DNA of 64,000 nucleotides from JAJDXO01 sp965221855. GTDB taxonomy: Bacteria > Pseudomonadota > Alphaproteobacteria > Rhodospirillales > UBA2165. The stretch spans positions 372,001-436,000 of the forward strand of contig CBDCSV010000001.1 of assembly GCA_965221855.1 (NCBI GenBank), written 5' to 3'. A program made the position numbers and the translations under genes. This document shows positions 32,915-41,945 of this stretch, piece after piece. The notes beneath the pieces were generated by a model. The model was not told the DNA's origin, ran no database searches, and worked only from the letters and a program-made list of their open reading frames with translations. Each line of letters begins with the position of its first letter. Within the stretch, counting starts at the first letter, position 1.

Positions 32915-34280
32915 GCTGTTCAAGACGTCGACCTTCCGGCTGTCGCTGATCTACCTGTCGGTGTTCGGCGCCTCGGTTCTGTTGCTGCTTGGCTTCATCT
33001 ATTGGTCGACCGCCCGGCTCACCACGTCGCAGACCGACGAGACCATCGCCGCGGAGATTACCGGCCTCGCGGAACAGTATCGCCGGTCGGGGCTGGTGGG
33101 GCTCGCCGATGTCGTCCGGGAGCGCAGCCGCAATCAGCGCCAGAGCCTCTACCTGCTGACCGACGGCAACCGGTTCGTGATTGCCGGGAACCTGAACGCC
33201 TGGCCCGAGGCGGAGACCCAGCCGGGGGGATGGCTGGAATTTCCCTATCGGCGGCCCATCGGGGGCAGGGTCGAAACTCATCCGGCCCGCGCGCGGCACC
33301 TGATCGTTCCCGGTGAATTTCAGCTGCTGGTCGGCCGGGACATTCACGGCCAATCCGAGGTTATCGAGTTCATCCGCACCTCGCTGGCATGGGCGCTGGC
33401 GTTGACCTTGGCGCTGGGCTTGGCGGGCGGCATTCTCATGAGCCGCAACCTGCTGCGCCGCGTAGAGGTCATCAACCGGATCAGCCGGGAAATCATGGCC
33501 GGCGAATTGGATCAGCGAATCCCGGTCCGGGGCGCCAACGACGAGTTGGACCAACTGGCGCTCAACCTCAACGAGATGCTCGACCAGATCGAGCGGCTGG
33601 TGAACAGCCTCCGCGAGGTTACCGACAATATCGCCCACGATCTTCGCAGTCCCTTGAACCGGCTCAGAAGCCGTCTCGAGGTTACGCTCATGGGCGGGGG
33701 GAGCGCGGAACAGTTCCGCGACGCGCTCGAGGCGACGATCTCCGAAGCCGATGAACTTCTGGCCACCTTCAACGCTTTGCTGGACATCGCCAAGGCCGAG
33801 GCGGGGCAACTGGAGATTTCGCTGGAGACGATCGACCTCGGCCCGTTCATCGACGATCTCGCCGAACTCTATGAGCCGGCGGCGGCGGAGAAGGGCCTCG
33901 GCCTCTCGGCGGCGGTTCACGGGAAAATCGGCTTCGCGGGTGACCGGCAACTCCTGTCCCAGGCGCTGGCCAATCTCATCGACAACGCCATCAAGTATTC
34001 GGAAACCGGCGGCGCCGTCGTGATTCGCGCCGACCGGTCCGGGGACGCAGTCGAAATCTCGGTGACCGATTCGGGCCCGGGAATTCCCGAAAACGACCGC
34101 GAACGGGTAACCCAGAGATTTGTCCGGCTCGAAGCCAGCCGCAACAGTACCGGCAGCGGCCTGGGCCTGAGTTTGGTCCGCGCAATCGCTCACCTGCACG
34201 ATGGCGAACTGTGCCTCGAAGATGCCCGGCCCGGTGTGCGGGCGTCCCTGCGTCTCCCGTCTCGAAACCCCGAAGAATGA
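32901..34280 (+). CDS. Sensor histidine kinase (EnvZ/HAMP type)
   Basis: Inner-membrane sensor kinase of 459 residues, partner of the preceding regulator. Two membrane helices (about 13-40 and 157-182) flank a periplasmic sensor region, followed by a HAMP domain (RRVEVINRISREIMAGELDQRI). The phospho-acceptor is His246 in NIAHDLRSPLNRLR. The ATPase part has the N box LIDNAIKYSE, G1 DSGPGIP and G2 GSGLGLSLV. I chose GTG 32901, which overlaps the regulator by 14 bp; the signal sensed is unknown. Confidence 0.9.
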   Translation: MNLPKLFKTSTFRLSLIYLSVFGASVLLLLGFIYWSTARLTTSQTDETIAAEITGLAEQYRRSGLVGLADVVRERSRNQRQSLYLLTDGNRFVIAGNLNAWPEAETQPGGWLEFPYRRPIGGRVETHPARARHLIVPGEFQLLVGRDIHGQSEVIEFIRTSLAWALALTLALGLAGGILMSRNLLRRVEVINRISREIMAGELDQRIPVRGANDELDQLALNLNEMLDQIERLVNSLREVTDNIAHDLRSPLNRLRSRLEVTLMGGGSAEQFRDALEATISEADELLATFNALLDIAKAEAGQLEISLETIDLGPFIDDLAELYEPAAAEKGLGLSAAVHGKIGFAGDRQLLSQALANLIDNAIKYSETGGAVVIRADRSGDAVEISVTDSGPGIPENDRERVTQRFVRLEASRNSTGSGLGLSLVRAIAHLHDGELCLEDARPGVRASLRLPSRNPEE

Positions 34281-34295
34281 CCGTATACTCCGCAC

Positions 34296-35198
34296 ATGAC
34301 CGGCGAGCTCAAATTCCGGCGCGGCTTCGATGCCGAGTATGCGGTGATCGAGACGGTTTCGCCGTTGATCCGGCGCATCGTCGCCCGTAATCCCGGCCCG
34401 TTTACCTACAAGGGGACGGGCACCTACATCGTCGGCCATGGAGAGGTGGCGATCATCGATCCCGGCCCGGACCTGGAGGAACATATCGACGCCCAGCTGA
34501 GGGCGCTTTCCGGCGAGACCGTGTCGCACATCGTCGTCACCCATACGCACCACGATCATTCCCCGGCGGCCGGACCCGTGCAGGAGGCGACGGGCGCCAT
34601 GACCTATGCCTACGGCCCCCACGGTTCGGGCCAGACCGGGGACAGCCCGACCCTGGAGGAAGGAGGAGACCGGGACTTCATCCCCGATGTGGAGGTCCGT
34701 GACGGCGATGTCATCGAGGGAGAGGGGTGGAGCCTGGAATGCGTCTTCACGCCGGGCCATACCTCGAACCACATGTGTTACGCGCTCCGGGAAGAGAACG
34801 CGCTGTTTCCCGGCGACCATGTGATGGGCTGGTCGACCACCGTCGTCTCCCCGCCGGATGGCGACATGGGCGCTTATATGGCGAGTCTTCAGCGTCTCGC
34901 CGAACGGGATGAAGCCGTCTATTGGCCGACCCACGGCCATCCCGTGGAAAACCCGAGGCCGTACGTCCGGGCGTTGATCGGCCACCGCCGGCAGCGGGAG
35001 ACCCAGATCGCCATGTGTATCGAACAGGGGTTGAATCAAATCCCCGAGATGGTTACTTCCATGTACCAGGGGCTCGATGAGCGGCTTGTTCCCGCGGCCC
35101 GGCGTTCGGTTCTCGCCCACATCATCCATATGGTCGACACGGGCCGGCTGGTTTCCGCGGGAGAAGTTTCGCCGGATGGGGAATACCGACTGGCGTAA
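34296..35198 (+). CDS. Metallo-beta-lactamase-fold hydrolase (LACTB2-like)
   Basis: Predicted metal-dependent hydrolase of 300 residues. The HxHxDH motif is THTHHDHSP (residues 82-90); further metal ligands are in FTPGHTSNHMCY, PGDHVMGWS and the C-terminal WPTHGHPV. The domain after it (about 225-300) resembles the small winged-helix tail found in LACTB2-type proteins. Such enzymes hydrolyse thioesters, lactones or RNA, so substrate is open. It is 15 bp after the kinase gene and could be co-transcribed. Confidence 0.8.
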   Translation: MTGELKFRRGFDAEYAVIETVSPLIRRIVARNPGPFTYKGTGTYIVGHGEVAIIDPGPDLEEHIDAQLRALSGETVSHIVVTHTHHDHSPAAGPVQEATGAMTYAYGPHGSGQTGDSPTLEEGGDRDFIPDVEVRDGDVIEGEGWSLECVFTPGHTSNHMCYALREENALFPGDHVMGWSTTVVSPPDGDMGAYMASLQRLAERDEAVYWPTHGHPVENPRPYVRALIGHRRQRETQIAMCIEQGLNQIPEMVTSMYQGLDERLVPAARRSVLAHIIHMVDTGRLVSAGEVSPDGEYRLA

Positions 35199-35248
35199 GT
35201 CATTTATCAGCGGGGCGGTCACCCACTGTTGCTGATGGAGAGCGCGCG

Positions 35249-35731
35249 ATGAAGAAGATTATCTTGTGGTTCCTTTTGGGCGGCGTCGCCGGCACCGGTT
35301 TCGGATTTGCGGTCGGCATCTTCGTGTTCCCGTACCTATTCCAGTCTGAAATAGTTGCCGACGAAGCCATAGCCGGCACCAAGGCGGTGGTCGCGACCGG
35401 CACGTTCGTTCACGCAAATCCCTCCGATCCGTTCCATTTCGGCTCCGGCAAGGTGACGGTATTCGCCGACGAGGTTCACCTGGGCAAGGATTTCAACGTC
35501 GGCCCCGGGCCGAAGTACCACGTCTATTTGTCGAAGGCGGCCGGCATCAAACGCTCGGCGGACGTCAAGAACGCCGAGTATTTCGACCTCGGCGGGCTTC
35601 GCGCCTTCAAGGGCAGCCAGAACTACGCCATCCCCGCCTCGGTGAACCTGAAGGACTTCAAGAGCGTCGTCATCTGGTGCGAGGCCTTCGGCGTCTTGAT
35701 CTCGCCGGCCATGCTGGACTTCAATAGCTGA
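35249..35731 (+). CDS. DM13-domain membrane-anchored protein
   Basis: Protein of 160 residues with one N-terminal hydrophobic helix (IILWFLLGGVAGTGFGFAVGIFVF) and a DM13 domain behind it: TGTFVHANPSDPFHFGSGKVTVF, YHVYLSKAAG, FDLGGLRAFKGSQNYAIP and SVVIWCEAFGVLISPA. The near-terminal Cys in IWCE is the conserved DM13 cysteine thought to act in electron transfer. A GGAGAG site precedes the ATG. Probably exported to the periplasmic face. Physiological partner unknown. Confidence 0.8.
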   Translation: MKKIILWFLLGGVAGTGFGFAVGIFVFPYLFQSEIVADEAIAGTKAVVATGTFVHANPSDPFHFGSGKVTVFADEVHLGKDFNVGPGPKYHVYLSKAAGIKRSADVKNAEYFDLGGLRAFKGSQNYAIPASVNLKDFKSVVIWCEAFGVLISPAMLDFNS

Positions 35732-35828
35732 CCGAGCGACGGACAACCGGGGCGGCCCAATATGGGCGGCCGCCCGCGGGTGCTAATGTCCGCCGCGAAC
35801 AACGGTCGTTCATCATGGGTGGGGAAAA

Positions 35829-36824
35829 ATGGCTATTGTAGGTGTCGATCGCGTGGTCTTCGGCGTCGAGAGCATGAAGAAGGCGCGGCAGTTCTATACC
35901 GACTTCGGGCTCAAGAAGATCAAGAGTTCGCCGAAGCATTCGATCTACGAAGCGTCCAATAAATCCCGCGTCGAGATCTTCCCGCGGACGGCGAAGCACC
36001 TGCCGCCGGCCTTCGAGAAGGGCTCCACCATCCGGATTCTGGTCTGGGGCGTCGATACCCGGGACAACCTGAAGGCGCTCAAGGCCAATCTCGCAAGGGA
36101 TCACGAAATCACCGAAGACAAGGACGGCACGTTCTATGTGACCGATCCGATGGGATTGTGCCTCGGCTTCCGGGTCAGCCGGCGGATCAACGTGAAGCCC
36201 GTGATCATTCCGATGAACGGTCCGGAAAACGTCCACCGGGTCGACGAGCGCGCGATCTATTACGACCGCGCCAAACCGGTGGGAATTGGCCACATCGTCT
36301 TCAATGTCCCCGACCTGAAGGCGATGGAGAACTTTTACCGCAAGCGGCTGGGATTCCACCTCACCGACCGCTACACGGGCCGCGGCGTGTTTCTCCGCTC
36401 GGCCATCCGCGCCGGACACCATCAGGTGTTTTTCCTTCACGACGATGCGCCGGGCCTCAACCATCTGGCCTTCGCGGTGCGCGACGTCAGCGAGATGATC
36501 GGCGGCGGCCAGTATATGCAGAAGAACGGCTGGGAAACCGCCGTCGGACCCGGCCGGCATATCGTCTCGTCGTGCTACTTCTGGTATGTCCAGAGCCCCG
36601 TCGGCGCCCCCAACGAATATTTCTGCGATGAGGACTTCTGCACCGAGAACTGGAAGCCCAAGAGCTACGACCCCCATCCCGATACCTTCGCCGAGTGGTT
36701 CCTGACCGGCTTGCCCAAGGGCAAGCGTCTGCCGCCCACCCGGACCAAGAAGGATGTGAACGAGGCCAAGGGCCGCGTTTCACGGGTCAAGGCGGCGCGG
36801 AAACAGTCCGAGGTCAGAGGCTAG
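35829..36824 (+). CDS. VOC-family protein, two glyoxalase-like domains (extradiol-dioxygenase-like)
   Basis: Vicinal-oxygen-chelate protein of 331 residues with two beta-alpha-beta-beta-beta modules, about 1-115 (VDRVVFGVESMKKARQFY) and 150-270 (GIGHIVFNVPDLKAMENFY). Possible metal ligands are H in GIGHIVF, H in GLNHLAF and E in PNEYF, the extradiol dioxygenase pattern. Such proteins often open aromatic rings with oxygen, but glyoxalase-type roles are possible. The Lys/Arg-rich tail (about 300-331) is unusual. Stands alone on the plus strand. Confidence 0.75.
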   Translation: MAIVGVDRVVFGVESMKKARQFYTDFGLKKIKSSPKHSIYEASNKSRVEIFPRTAKHLPPAFEKGSTIRILVWGVDTRDNLKALKANLARDHEITEDKDGTFYVTDPMGLCLGFRVSRRINVKPVIIPMNGPENVHRVDERAIYYDRAKPVGIGHIVFNVPDLKAMENFYRKRLGFHLTDRYTGRGVFLRSAIRAGHHQVFFLHDDAPGLNHLAFAVRDVSEMIGGGQYMQKNGWETAVGPGRHIVSSCYFWYVQSPVGAPNEYFCDEDFCTENWKPKSYDPHPDTFAEWFLTGLPKGKRLPPTRTKKDVNEAKGRVSRVKAARKQSEVRG

Positions 36825-36957
36825 CCGGCGGTCGGCGCCTCGCCGGGCGGCAGATACCTCACCTGGCGCCCGCGATCGCTTGCGGGATGAAACGGATATG
36901 GCGGCGTCCATGCGATCCGTGCTCGCCGAATCCGTCCCGGCCCGGTAAAACGCTTCC

Positions 36958-37416
36958 ATGAACGACACACCCCCTGCACCGGTCCCCAACCCCGCATTGC
37001 GAACCCGCGAGGGCTATGCGACGTGGGTCACCGAGCGAATCCGCTACAACGATCTCGACCCCAACAACCATGTCAACAACATCGCCATCAACCAGTTCTT
37101 CGAGGACGGCCGGGTCGATTTTCGTATCGCCAAGATGCCCGGCGAGGCCGTGGATATTCTCGCCGGCTTCGTGGTTGTGAAGTTCACCGTGGAATATGTT
37201 TCGGAGTTGACCTACCCGGGTGAGGTGGATGTGGGAACCGTCGTCCTGCGGGTCGGCGGCAGTTCCTACACGATGGGGCAGGGGATATTTCAGGGAGACA
37301 AATGTATCGCCGTCGCCGAGACCGTCACCGTGTATGTGGATGGGGAGACCGGGAAGGCGTCGCGGATCGAGGGCGACCTGCGGACCGCGCTGGAGGACAA
37401 CCTGCCGGCTTCCTAG
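36958..37416 (+). CDS. Hotdog-fold acyl-CoA thioesterase (4HBT superfamily)
   Basis: Predicted cytoplasmic thioesterase of 152 residues. The hotdog signature is RIRYNDLDPNNHVNNIAINQFFE near residues 30-52, where the Asp and the HVNN turn correspond to the 4HBT active site. No adjacent pathway gene reveals its acyl-CoA. The upstream ribosome site is weak. Its stop overlaps the end of the convergent amidotransferase-like gene by 4 bp. Confidence 0.8.
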   Translation: MNDTPPAPVPNPALRTREGYATWVTERIRYNDLDPNNHVNNIAINQFFEDGRVDFRIAKMPGEAVDILAGFVVVKFTVEYVSELTYPGEVDVGTVVLRVGGSSYTMGQGIFQGDKCIAVAETVTVYVDGETGKASRIEGDLRTALEDNLPAS

Positions 37417-38210
37417 TCGATCGACCCGACACCGTTGCGCCGTTTGGCGGCCCGTTCCCGTGCCGCGTCCCCGAAGGCCTCGAACAGCTTTTTCGACAGT
37501 TCATGTTCGCCGGGCTTCCATTCGGCATGCCATTGCACACCGACGGCAAACGACTTGGCGCCGCCTAGGTTAATTCCTTCGATGACCCCGTCCGGCGATA
37601 CGGCTTCCACCTCCAAGCCGTCCGCAAGCCGGTCCACGCCCTGACCGTGCAGCGAATTGACCATCACCTCGTCCTTGCCGACGAGGGTATGAAACAGGCC
37701 GCCGCTGGTCAGTTTGACGGTGTGTTTGGGACCCATGATTTCTTCGACGGTGACGTCGTCGTCCCGCGGCATCCGGTGGTCCTTCTTGCCGGGCAGCAAA
37801 TGAATCCGGTAGTGCAGGCTTCCGCCGAGAGCGACGTTCATTTCCTGCAGGCCGCGGCAGGTTCCGAAGACCGGCACACCGGCATCGACGCAGCCGCGGA
37901 TCAGCGGCAGGACCATGTTGTCCCGATCGGGATCGATGGGTTCGTCGTCGGGAAACGGCGGCCCTCCGTAGTGATGGGGCTCGATGTTCGCCCGCCCGCC
38001 GGAGAGCAGCAGTCCGTCGATCTGCGCGCAGGTCCCTTCGACGTCGAGGTCATGCGCGCGCGACGGCAGGAGAACCGGCATCGCTCCGGAGAACACTGCC
38101 GCCACCTCCGGGTAGTTCAGGCCGATGTAATGGGCCCGATGACGGCGGCTGGTAAGCTCCATCACGCTGGTGGGAATTCCGACGAGGGGTCTCGGCGCAG
38201 GGCTGGACAT
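37413..38210 (-). CDS. Gamma-glutamyl-gamma-aminobutyrate hydrolase family protein (PuuD-like class I GATase)
   Basis: Class I glutamine-amidotransferase-like hydrolase of 265 residues. The nucleophilic Cys lies in VFGTCRGLQEMNVALGG and the His/Glu pair in VQWHAEWKPGE; NSLHGQGVDRL and the N-terminal PLVGIPT complete the PuuD-family pattern. These enzymes free glutamate from gamma-glutamyl-GABA or related amides in polyamine breakdown. No other polyamine gene is nearby, so the substrate is uncertain. Confidence 0.85.
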   Translation of the reverse strand: MSSPAPRPLVGIPTSVMELTSRRHRAHYIGLNYPEVAAVFSGAMPVLLPSRAHDLDVEGTCAQIDGLLLSGGRANIEPHHYGGPPFPDDEPIDPDRDNMVLPLIRGCVDAGVPVFGTCRGLQEMNVALGGSLHYRIHLLPGKKDHRMPRDDDVTVEEIMGPKHTVKLTSGGLFHTLVGKDEVMVNSLHGQGVDRLADGLEVEAVSPDGVIEGINLGGAKSFAVGVQWHAEWKPGEHELSKKLFEAFGDAARERAAKRRNGVGSID

Positions 38211-38259
38211 TCGATTTGGCTATCACTTCAGCGGGGGGGCGGCAAGCACTTGGCGGCTG

Positions 38260-39048
38260 TCAGGAGGGGTCGGGGGTGATCACCGTCTCGATGGGGCCTT
38301 CGGCGCGGCTGTGGATGAACTGATCGAGATAGGGGTTGCCCGCGGCATCCACCTGATCCGTCGGTCCCTGCCAGATGATCCTGCCGTCATGGAGCATGGC
38401 GATACGGTCTGAAATCATCCGTGCGCCCGACATGTCCGACGTGATCGACAGCGTCGTGGCGCCGAGCCGGCGGACCCCGTCGAGGATCAATTCGTTGATG
38501 ATATTGCTCATGATCGGATCGAGACCGGCGGTGGGCTCGTCGAGGAAGACGATCTCCGGATCGCCGGCAATCGCCCGGGCGAACCCGACCCGCTTTTGCA
38601 TGCCGCCCGAAAGTTCCGCCGGCAACAACTCGGCGACCTCCGGGTCCATTCCCACCTGGGAAAGCTTTTCCACCGCCAGCCGGCGCGCCTCGGTACGCGG
38701 CACCCGCCGGCCTTGAATCAGCCGGAAGGCGATATTCTCCCAAATGCTCAGGCTGTCGAACAGGGCGGACTGCTGAAACAGCACGCCGACCCGCCGCAAT
38801 AGCTGCTCCCGCTCGTCGGGGGTAAGGCCGACGGTTTCCTCGCCGTCGATCTTGATCGACCCGGAATCGGGCGGGATCAATCCGACAATACACTTGAGCA
38901 GCAAGGTCTTGCCGCAGGCCGACGGGCCGACAAGCACCACCGACTCGCCGCCGCCGACCTCCAAATCGATGCCGCGCAGCACATGCTCGTCACCGAAGCT
39001 TTTGGTCACGCCCTCGAGCTTGATCTTGGGATTTGCCGTTCCGTTCAC
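38260..39048 (-). CDS. ABC ATPase of the MlaF/Mkl type, without neighbouring permease
   Basis: ATP-binding protein of 262 residues related to the MlaF subunit that drives phospholipid transport between membranes. Walker A GPSACGKTLLLK, signature LSGGMQKRVGFARA and Walker B IVFLDEPTAGLD are intact. The H-loop normally reads TH or SHD, but here it is ITSDMSG, so the switch His appears to be Ser. The start is GTG 39048 with a weak ribosome site. No mlaE, mlaD or mlaC gene is next to it; partners must be elsewhere. Confidence 0.8.
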   Translation of the reverse strand: MNGTANPKIKLEGVTKSFGDEHVLRGIDLEVGGGESVVLVGPSACGKTLLLKCIVGLIPPDSGSIKIDGEETVGLTPDEREQLLRRVGVLFQQSALFDSLSIWENIAFRLIQGRRVPRTEARRLAVEKLSQVGMDPEVAELLPAELSGGMQKRVGFARAIAGDPEIVFLDEPTAGLDPIMSNIINELILDGVRRLGATTLSITSDMSGARMISDRIAMLHDGRIIWQGPTDQVDAAGNPYLDQFIHSRAEGPIETVITPDPS

Positions 39049-39123
39049 TTGTCTGGTTTAGCGCGTTTCCCTGGTCATGACCATGGCCGCGCTTATCGGG
39101 ATTTGTCCATCGGCCGGGCCGAA

Positions 39124-40017
39124 TTAATCGCGTTCCATGCCGGCCATATTCTCCAGTACCGCGCAGACCGAGGCGGTATCGCTGTTCTCCAATCCCTGGG
39201 ACAGCGCGGCCTTGTAGAGGTCGAGCGTCGCCTTGAATAACGGGGCGGGCGCGCCCACTCCGTCGATGAAAGCGTTGATGATCCCCATGTCCTTGTCCTG
39301 GGTGATCATGGTGGCGGACACTTTCGAATCGTAGTCGTTGGCCACCATCATCGGTCCCCGCATTTCCAGCATGCGGGAGTTCCCGGCGCCATCCCGAAGG
39401 ACGGCCAGCAAGGTCGCCGGGTCCAACCCCGCCTTTTGTCCCAACACCAATGCCTCGGCGGCCGACACGTTGTGGATGGCAACCAACAGGTTGGCGACGT
39501 ATTTGGTCTTGGAGCCGTTGCCGAAGGCGCCGACATAGTGCGCGTTTCGCGAAAAGCTCTCGAGTATGGGTTTTGCCTTCCGGAAGGCCGTCTCGTCGCC
39601 GGACCCGAGTATGGCCAGATCGGCATTGGCGGCTTGCGCGCCGGTGCCGCTCACCGGACAGTCGAGCAGGATGACATCATGGGGCGCGAGGGCATCGAAC
39701 GCCTTCTGCTTGTCCTCGACGGTGAGGGTGCAGGTGTCGGCGACCACCAGACCGGCCTTGCCCGACGACGCGAGACCGTTCTCCCCGGTCATCACCGTGT
39801 GGAAGGCGGCCGGCGAGGGAAGGGAGGTGATCACCACGTCCGCCTGGCGGGCGACGTCGGCCGGAGACCCGGCCCGCGTCAGCCCCTCCTTGGCCAAGCC
39901 GTCCAGTTTGCCGTCATCGATGTCGTAGCCGATGACCCGGACGCCGTTTTTCATCATATTCCGGCTGAAGGCCGATCCCATGATACCCAAGCCGATGATG
40001 CCCGCCGATTGTCCCAT
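39124..40017 (-). CDS. NAD(P)-dependent 3-hydroxyacid dehydrogenase (3-hydroxyisobutyrate dehydrogenase family)
   Basis: Oxidoreductase of 297 residues in the beta-hydroxyacid dehydrogenase family. The N-terminal IIGLGIMGSAFSRNM binds the cofactor, LLDCPVSGTGAQAANADL is the substrate-binding motif and the catalytic Lys is in GNGSKTKYVANLL. Start at 40017 is favoured because GAGG sits about 9 bases upstream; the ATG at 40026 immediately abuts that site. Substrates in this family include 3-hydroxyisobutyrate, tartronate semialdehyde and succinic semialdehyde. Confidence 0.85.
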   Translation of the reverse strand: MGQSAGIIGLGIMGSAFSRNMMKNGVRVIGYDIDDGKLDGLAKEGLTRAGSPADVARQADVVITSLPSPAAFHTVMTGENGLASSGKAGLVVADTCTLTVEDKQKAFDALAPHDVILLDCPVSGTGAQAANADLAILGSGDETAFRKAKPILESFSRNAHYVGAFGNGSKTKYVANLLVAIHNVSAAEALVLGQKAGLDPATLLAVLRDGAGNSRMLEMRGPMMVANDYDSKVSATMITQDKDMGIINAFIDGVGAPAPLFKATLDLYKAALSQGLENSDTASVCAVLENMAGMERD

Positions 40018-40148
40018 TCCGTCCATCCTCGAAGTTCGATATGGCTTCAAATTCCGGCAATTAGCGTTCAATATTGGGCGAATGTCCACCCGAAGAAGGG
40101 TGGCGAAATATGGGACGCATGTGGACGGCCAGGTGGGAGCCTTGGGTC

Positions 40149-41153
40149 ATGGCAAGTGATGATCGTTTAGTCGAAATCGGTGAGCTGCCGGTGCTTGATA
40201 CCGGCCCCTTTCTCGCGGGCGAGGAAGGTGCGCTGGAAGCGTTGGCGGATCAATTCCGCGATGCGTGCGAGAATGTCGGCTTCTTTTTCATCCGCAATCA
40301 CGGGGTCGGTGACGACCTGATCGAACGGATATTCGCCGAGACCCGGCGCTTTCACGATTTGCCCATCGAAGAAAAGATGAAGCTCGAGATCAACGTGAAC
40401 CAGCGGGGCTATATCAAGCCCGGCTTCACCATGGTCAAGCACTCCACCTATAACGAGAACACCAAGTTCGACAGCACCGAAGTGATGGTGTTCGCGACCG
40501 AATATCCCGAAGACGACCCCAACCGGCAGGCAGGCAAGTTCTTTTACGACGAAAACCAGTGGCCGGACGATTTGCCCGGTTTCCGGGAAACGGTTCGGGA
40601 ATACATGACCACGCTGACGAATCTCGGCAAGACGCTGTTGCCGGTTTGGGCGACGGCGCTGGATTTGGAGAAGGACTTCTTCAAACCGTATTTCGAGAAC
40701 AACTACACCTATTTCCGGATGGCCCACTATCCGCCGGTGCCGGATCTGGGGGACAACGAGTTCGGGCTGGGCCCGCATGCCGATACGGGCTTCATGACCT
40801 TCCTGCCGCAGGCCGATGTGGACGGGCTGGAAATTCTCGACGTGGACGGCAACTGGTTCCGCCCGCCGCGCATGGACGACGCCATTCTGGTCAATACCGG
40901 CCAATTTCTGGGCCGCTGGTCCAACGACCGGTTCCGCGCCACGCCCCACCGGGTCATTCCGCCCAGGGACACGGATCGCTACTCCATCGCGCTGTTCGTG
41001 AACAGTGCGTTCGAGCCGGTGTGCGAATGTCTGCCCACCTGTACCGGTCCCGGCAATCCTCCCAAGTACCCGGCCGAGTCCTACTGGGAATTCTATCGCT
41101 GGTACATGGCCAATACCTATCCCCATTACGGCGAGTTCGACGCCGCCGAATAG
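40149..41153 (+). CDS. 2-oxoglutarate/Fe(II)-dependent oxygenase (isopenicillin-N-synthase-like)
   Basis: Non-haem iron oxygenase of 334 residues. An N-terminal DIOX_N region (LPVLDTGPFLAGEEGALE, NVGFFFIRNHGV) precedes the jelly-roll core with Fe ligands H-x-D in GPHADTGFMTFL and the distal His in ATPHRVIPP; Arg in RYSIALFVNS would bind 2-oxoglutarate. The family makes hydroxylations, desaturations and ring closures. It is divergent from the 3-hydroxyacid dehydrogenase across about 130 bp. Substrate unknown. Confidence 0.85.
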   Translation: MASDDRLVEIGELPVLDTGPFLAGEEGALEALADQFRDACENVGFFFIRNHGVGDDLIERIFAETRRFHDLPIEEKMKLEINVNQRGYIKPGFTMVKHSTYNENTKFDSTEVMVFATEYPEDDPNRQAGKFFYDENQWPDDLPGFRETVREYMTTLTNLGKTLLPVWATALDLEKDFFKPYFENNYTYFRMAHYPPVPDLGDNEFGLGPHADTGFMTFLPQADVDGLEILDVDGNWFRPPRMDDAILVNTGQFLGRWSNDRFRATPHRVIPPRDTDRYSIALFVNSAFEPVCECLPTCTGPGNPPKYPAESYWEFYRWYMANTYPHYGEFDAAE

Positions 41154-41276
41154 CCCGGTTCCGCGGACCGAATGCGGCGGAACGCACCGCCTGGAACGTT
41201 ATCGCCAAGGCTCGATCGCTGCTTTAAGGTGGCGACAGTCTTGGGACTAGGACCCGAGCGAAACGTGGAGAATTAA

Positions 41277-41924
41277 ATGAGCTTAGAAGAAAAACTTGCC
41301 GCTATCCGCGAGGCCGGCGCCAAGCGGATGCCGGAGGAAGTTCGGGCCGTTATGGGCGCCGCGACCAAGGAACTGGCGGAATCCGGTATCCTCGATACCT
41401 GCATCAAGGTCGGCGACGCGCTGCCGGCCTTCTCGCTCCCCAACTCGCGGGGCGAGACGGTGAATTCGGCCGATCTGCTGGCCAAGGGCCCGGTGGTCCT
41501 GACCGTCTATCGAGGGGAATGGTGACCCTACTGTAATGCGGAGCTGTATGCTTTGCAGGAAGTACAGGACCAGATCGAAGCCGCCGGCGCGACCTTGGTG
41601 GCGCTTTGCCCCCAGCTGGCCGAAAAGACCCAGGCCATGGTCGAGAAGCATGACCTGACCTTCGACATCCTCACCGACGCCGGCAACGACTATGCCGCCG
41701 AGCTCGGCATCAAGTTCCAGGTGCCGGACGAGGTGAAGAAGATTTACGAGGGTTTCGGTCTCGACCTGCCGGGAACCAACGGCGACGACAGCTGGACGCT
41801 GCCCATTCCGTCGCGGCTGGTGATCGACGGCTCCGGCGTCGTCCGCGCGGCCGATATCCACCCGAACTACACGACCCGGCCCGAGCCCGAGAAGACCTTG
41901 GCCGATCTCGAGGCCCTCGGCTGA
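41277..41924 (+). CDS. Peroxiredoxin-like (AhpC/TSA) selenoprotein with in-frame TGA
   Basis: Thioredoxin-fold peroxidase-like protein read as 215 residues if the TGA at 41523-41525 is decoded as selenocysteine (residue 83). Sequence continues in the same frame on both sides: VLTVYRGEW, then TGA, then PYCNAELYALQ. Relatives carry YRGxWCPYC, so the TGA replaces exactly the first, peroxidatic cysteine, leaving a U-x-x-C pair. A hairpin begins 12 bases after the TGA in the same place as bacterial SECIS elements, and codons there (TGT, TAT, GCT, TTG, GTA) are unlike the C/G-ending codons around them. GTGGAGAA precedes the ATG and a strong terminator follows. If Sec were not inserted, an 82-residue fragment would result. 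No sel genes lie in this window. Confidence 0.85.
41531..41567 (+). promoter_or_regulatory. SECIS-like hairpin after the TGA codon
   Basis: Inner stem: TGCGGAGC (41537-41544) pairs with GCTTTGCA (41550-41557), eight pairs including two G-U, around the loop TGTAT (41545-41549). CTGTA (41531-41535) and TACAG (41563-41567) can extend it. The apical loop starts 20 bases after the TGA and has G in its second position, both within the range of bacterial SECIS elements bound by SelB. It lies inside coding sequence, as in bacteria generally. Confidence 0.7.
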
Positions 41925-41945
41925 GCCGCCGGTTCGAGCGAAAGG

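Noticed and set aside
41523..41525. TGA as an inactivating stop making the peroxiredoxin a pseudogene
   Set aside because: The stop falls precisely on the catalytic Cys codon, sequence downstream stays in frame and conserved, and a SECIS-like hairpin follows; a random nonsense mutation would not be expected to combine these.
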